A DNA stretch of 64,000 bases. Source: Mariniphaga sp963747515. Its GTDB lineage: Bacteria > Bacteroidota > Bacteroidia > Bacteroidales > Prolixibacteraceae. Both the position numbers and the translations under genes were made by a program. Every line of letters starts with the position of its first letter. Within the stretch, counting starts at the first letter, position 1. Under the pieces are notes generated by a model. That model was not told the origin of the DNA and made no database searches. It saw nothing but the letters and a program-made list of their open reading frames with translations. Shown piece after piece: positions 60,582-64,000 of the stretch. Location of the stretch: NCBI GenBank assembly GCA_963747515.1, contig CAVVFN010000005.1, positions 558,001 through 622,000 of the forward strand, in the 5' to 3' direction.

Positions 60582-63500
60582 ATGAAAAAAAGAGAATGTT
60601 TTTTTTGGAATTGGAAAATTCCTGGTTTACAAAAAGTATTACTAATGATGAAAATAACTGTTTTCTTCTTATTACTTTCTGTAATTAATGTCTTTGCAAA
60701 TAAAACGTATTCGCAAACCGAACTGCTAAACCTCTACAGTAAAAATCCTTCTCTAAAAGAGGAAATGGGTACCACTCATGAGGGTGCTAAAAACGATGGG
60801 TTGGCTCAGCAGCAGAACTCGGTTTCAGGAACCGTAACCGATGAATCCGGGCAACCACTTCCCGGTGTTACCGTTATGGTAAAAGGTACGAATAAGGGTA
60901 CAGTTACCAATACTGACGGGAATTATACCCTTAGCGACATTCCTGAAAATGCCACCTTACAGTTTTCCTTCATTGGGATGCGGATTCAGGAGGTTGTTGT
61001 AGGGAACAAGACGAACATCAATGTTTCGCTGGCGCAAGAGACCATAGGAATTGATGAAGTGGTTGCCATTGGATATGCAACCAGAGAGAAGGGCCGGCTG
61101 ACCGGATCAGTAAGCTCTGTATCAGGAGAATTGGTTGACCAGTCCCCTTCAGTTGATGTTGCAAAGTCCCTACAGGGAAGGTTACCGGGGCTGAAAGTAA
61201 ACGACCGCGGTGGAGAACCAGGTAACCCTGAAACAGAAATACTCATCAGGGGCAAATCAACTTTAGGGAACAATTCACCCCTGATTGTTATTGACGGAGT
61301 GCCAAGATCACAAACTGATTTTACCAATTTGTCATCAGAGGACATTGCTGATATCAGCATATTAAAGGATGCCGCAGCAGCAATTTACGGGGCCCGCGCT
61401 GCCAATGGTGTTATTTTAGTGGTGACAAAAAGGGGAAAATCCGGAGTTAATGAAATCTCAATTGATTCAAATTATGGATTATCGACTTTCGCGAGGGTGC
61501 CCAACTTAATGAATTCCTACCAGTTTGCCGTCTACAAGAATGAAATAGAAGCAGGCTTTGGAAGATCCCCATTTTTCTCCGAGGAGGATATAAGTAAATT
61601 TCAAAGTGGCGATTATCCTTTAACCCACGGGAGCCCGAACTGGTATGAATATACATACAGAGATTTTGCTCCCCAAACACAACATACTGTTTCCGCCAGC
61701 GGGGGCAGCGACAAGATTAAGTATTTTTTAAGTGGCGAATACCTTAATAAGGGTTCACAGTATTGGAGTGGCGATAGTTCCTTTGACAGATACCAGGTAA
61801 GATCGAACATTGATGCGCAGGTTGCACCATGGTTAAAATTGGGCGTTGACCTGTCGGGTTCTGTCAGGAAAAGACACTATCCACAATTTCAACCATGGTA
61901 TGAAATACTCCAGATTAAGCCCTACGCTGTTGCAACATTTCCTAACGGAGAATATGGATCAGGAATTGCCAACATCAATTTCAGGAATGTTACATCTGAC
62001 AGGTCCGGGTATCAGGAAGAATTTGATAAATCATTACGTTCAGTTTTTTCTTTTAACCTGAATATGGACTGGTTGACAAAAGGGTTAAGCTTATTGGGAA
62101 ATGCTTCCTTTGATTTTGACGACAACAACTATATGATGTATTTTGAGCCTTCCACTGTATATGATATGGATAAAAACACAGGTGAGCTGATTCAAAAGTG
62201 GGGCTATGGCGGTTCGATTAGAACGTTAACCAAACAATACAATCTTGTTCGTGATCAATTTTCCAATATACGATTGGATTACGAGAAGACCTTTGAGGAT
62301 CATAATTTTACTGCTTTTTTGGGATATGAACAATCTCAAGGGTACAATGAAATGTTGCAAGGGTTCAGAAGAAACGTAGTGAGTAAATTGAAGTTGGATT
62401 TGGACCTGGCAGGTACGGATCAGCAGTCATCAAATGGAAACTCCGGGGAATATGGAAGGGTTAACTATTTTGGTTCCATTGGGTATGATTACCAAAGGAA
62501 ATACTTGATCGACCTTACTTTCAGACGCGATGGTTCATATAACTTCCCAAATAAAGGACGTTTTGGTAATTTCCCGTCTGTTTCCGTTGGCTGGACCATT
62601 TCAAAAGAGCGTTTTATGGCTTCTACCGATACCTGGCTGGATAACCTAAAGCTCAGGACTTCTTATGCCATGATGGGAAATGACCGGATTGAGAGTTTTC
62701 AATATTTAGCGAAATATAATTTATCCGATTTTCATATATTTGGAGAAAATGGTGGTGCACGGTATGATGCTTTTGTTCAGGCAAACGTGCCAAATCCTGA
62801 TATTACCTGGGAAAAATCCAAAAACTTTAACGTCGGTTTCGATGCGAACATGTTTGATAATAAGCTCGTGGTAAACTTCGACTATTTCTATGAAAAAAGA
62901 AGAGATATCCTGATTACACGTAATGCATCGATACCTAACTATACCGGATTACAACTGCCGCAGGAAAACCTGGGAAAAGTAGATAACGAAGGGGTTGAAA
63001 TAGTGGCTAATTATCAAAACAACATAGGCGATTTCTATTATACCATTGGAGGTAATTTCCAGTATTCTGATAACCGGATTGTTTATATTGACGAGCCCGC
63101 CAATGTTCCTGAATACAGGAAAGCGGAAGGAAAACCTATCGACAGCAAGATCACCTATAAAACGAATGGAATATTCCATGATGCAAACGACCTGGCCAAT
63201 CCGCCCGAGGGTGTTGTGGTGATACCCGGTCAGGAACCCGGTGATCTCAGATATGTAGATGTGAACAAGGATGGAAGGATTGACGGAGAAGACCAATACA
63301 GAAGAGATATCAGTGCAACTCCAAAAATTCAGTATGGATTTAATCCAAGTTTACAGTACAAAGGAATTAATGTGAACCTTTTCTTTTACGGACAAGCAAT
63401 GGTTGAAACACCAGTTGTATTTTCGTCCCCGGTGACAAGATTAAATGTGCCTTCCTATTATTTTGACTTAAGGTGGACAGAGAATAACATGGATGGCCCT

Positions 63501-63839
63501 TTTCCTAGGGCTTATCCCGGCATCAATGATGTTAATACACGAAATTCAGACTTTTGGTTCTTCAATTCAGCCTATATTGCCCTGAAGAACGTGACCCTTT
63601 CCTACACCCTGCCTTCAAGGTGGACGTCGCGGATAAATTTCAACAGTGTTCAGTTCTACGCGAAAGCATCTGATCTGTGGATTTTATGGGATGGCATTTC
63701 AGCCCGCACCGGACAAAAAGATTTATTTCCTGAATTGGGGACTTCAGACTTAGGAGGGAGTGTAGCCTGGAACCCGGCTTATTATTATCCTCAAACAACT
63801 ACCGTTACTTTTGGAGTAAGAATTAATCTTTCAAATTAA
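60582..63839 (+). CDS. SusC-family TonB-linked outer-membrane transporter
   Basis: The 1085-residue protein has a long signal region (hydrophobic at about 22-40, ending near TYSQT) and a carboxypeptidase-like domain (about 80-150, SVSGTVTDESGQPLPGVTV). A SusC-type plug follows (about 155-270, with the ending AAAIYGARAANGVILVVTK), then a 22-stranded barrel. No STN domain is seen, so signalling to an anti-sigma factor is unlikely. It works with the SusD lipoprotein whose gene begins 5 bp downstream to import an oligosaccharide. The substrate cannot be read from this gene alone. Confidence 0.95.
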   Translation: MKKRECFFWNWKIPGLQKVLLMMKITVFFLLLSVINVFANKTYSQTELLNLYSKNPSLKEEMGTTHEGAKNDGLAQQQNSVSGTVTDESGQPLPGVTVMVKGTNKGTVTNTDGNYTLSDIPENATLQFSFIGMRIQEVVVGNKTNINVSLAQETIGIDEVVAIGYATREKGRLTGSVSSVSGELVDQSPSVDVAKSLQGRLPGLKVNDRGGEPGNPETEILIRGKSTLGNNSPLIVIDGVPRSQTDFTNLSSEDIADISILKDAAAAIYGARAANGVILVVTKRGKSGVNEISIDSNYGLSTFARVPNLMNSYQFAVYKNEIEAGFGRSPFFSEEDISKFQSGDYPLTHGSPNWYEYTYRDFAPQTQHTVSASGGSDKIKYFLSGEYLNKGSQYWSGDSSFDRYQVRSNIDAQVAPWLKLGVDLSGSVRKRHYPQFQPWYEILQIKPYAVATFPNGEYGSGIANINFRNVTSDRSGYQEEFDKSLRSVFSFNLNMDWLTKGLSLLGNASFDFDDNNYMMYFEPSTVYDMDKNTGELIQKWGYGGSIRTLTKQYNLVRDQFSNIRLDYEKTFEDHNFTAFLGYEQSQGYNEMLQGFRRNVVSKLKLDLDLAGTDQQSSNGNSGEYGRVNYFGSIGYDYQRKYLIDLTFRRDGSYNFPNKGRFGNFPSVSVGWTISKERFMASTDTWLDNLKLRTSYAMMGNDRIESFQYLAKYNLSDFHIFGENGGARYDAFVQANVPNPDITWEKSKNFNVGFDANMFDNKLVVNFDYFYEKRRDILITRNASIPNYTGLQLPQENLGKVDNEGVEIVANYQNNIGDFYYTIGGNFQYSDNRIVYIDEPANVPEYRKAEGKPIDSKITYKTNGIFHDANDLANPPEGVVVIPGQEPGDLRYVDVNKDGRIDGEDQYRRDISATPKIQYGFNPSLQYKGINVNLFFYGQAMVETPVVFSSPVTRLNVPSYYFDLRWTENNMDGPFPRAYPGINDVNTRNSDFWFFNSAYIALKNVTLSYTLPSRWTSRINFNSVQFYAKASDLWILWDGISARTGQKDLFPELGTSDLGGSVAWNPAYYYPQTTTVTFGVRINLSN

Positions 63840-63844
63840 TAAAA

Positions 63845-64000
63845 ATGAATGTTATGAAAATTTATAGGATATTATTGACTACCATAGTCGCACTGTTAAT
63901 TTTTTCATCCTGTGAAGATCAGGTACTGGATAAATCGCCAAGATCATCCTTTAGCGAGAATGATATATGGAGTGATTTCGAACTGACCAAGAAGTATGTG
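63845..64000 (+). CDS. SusD-family starch-binding lipoprotein, 5' part
   Basis: Only 52 codons lie in the window. They encode a lipoprotein signal with lipobox FSSC and then EDQVLDKSPRSSFSENDIW, a typical SusD/RagB beginning. The ATG at 63854 is an alternative start. SusD caps its SusC partner at the cell surface and binds the glycan. The gene continues past the window edge. Confidence 0.88.
   Translation, partial: MNVMKIYRILLTTIVALLIFSSCEDQVLDKSPRSSFSENDIWSDFELTKKYV

Noticed and set aside
1..64000. tRNA, rRNA, insertion sequences, prophage or integrase genes
   Set aside because: No cloverleaf, rRNA stretch, transposase motif or target-site duplication was seen in any gap.

Overview
The window comes from a member of the Bacteroidota, most likely an environmental anaerobic or microaerophilic Marinilabiliales/Prolixibacteraceae-like organism. 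The evidence is promoters of the Bacteroidota type (-7 box TAnnTTTG), a SusC/SusD pair, an 11-gene division and cell-wall cluster without murF, a MurE with the meso-diaminopimelate motif DNPR, a glycine-lipid (GlsA/GlsB-like) acyltransferase pair, DUF4494 and DUF1080 proteins, and Tat-exported sugar-modifying enzymes. No rRNA, tRNA, CRISPR array, transposase or phage gene was seen. The DNA looks like ordinary chromosome with several metabolic islands.

Layout. 1-12430 (minus strand): the dcw cluster mraZ-rsmH-ftsL-ftsI-murE-mraY-murD-ftsW-murG-murC-ftsQ, headed by a promoter covered by four 10-bp-phased TGGAN boxes, the expected MraZ operator. 12431-12979: a gap holding an unusual array of ten 11-bp units whose polarity flips exactly in the middle. 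12980-14856 (plus): glsA and glsB. 14857-16020 (minus): a sigma-54 activator-type response regulator that lacks a DNA-binding domain.

16154-27052 (minus): a 13-gene sulfur and molybdenum-cofactor block. It runs from a Psr/Phs-type molybdoenzyme complex (catalytic subunit, four-cluster ferredoxin, NrfD membrane anchor), through two YeeE/YedE half-transporters, a rhodanese without its catalytic cysteine and a TauE/SafE permease, into mobA, mobB-like, moeA, a shortened moaA, moaC and a MOSC-Mog fusion. The genes for the oxidoreductase, its cofactor, and probable thiosulfate/sulfite traffic are therefore contiguous. 27300-30367: a small membrane protein and a TonB-dependent receptor.

30435-48723: nitrogen and central metabolism. 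gltD and gltB (minus), argH (minus), two membrane glycosyltransferases (plus), an outer-membrane-like protein with a PII protein and an Amt ammonium channel (plus), a DUF4494 protein, and a very large protein recognised as pyrophosphate-type PEP carboxykinase. 48790-51827 (minus): an unknown protein and a partial histidine cluster hisA-hisF-hisIE.

52138-64000: surface and glycan functions. An acetyl xylan esterase-like protein, a three-gene exported operon (DUF1080 lipoprotein, TIM-barrel isomerase-like protein, Gfo/Idh/MocA oxidoreductase), an MBOAT/SGNH pair for polysaccharide O-acylation, and a SusC gene followed by a SusD gene cut by the window edge.

Two regulatory themes stand out. A dyad TATGTT-N4-AACATA lies upstream of the psr block, of gltB and of the unknown gene at 48790-49470, at distances that would suit a Crp/Fnr-family activator. 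The leader of the porin-PII-Amt operon can fold into two mutually exclusive hairpins.
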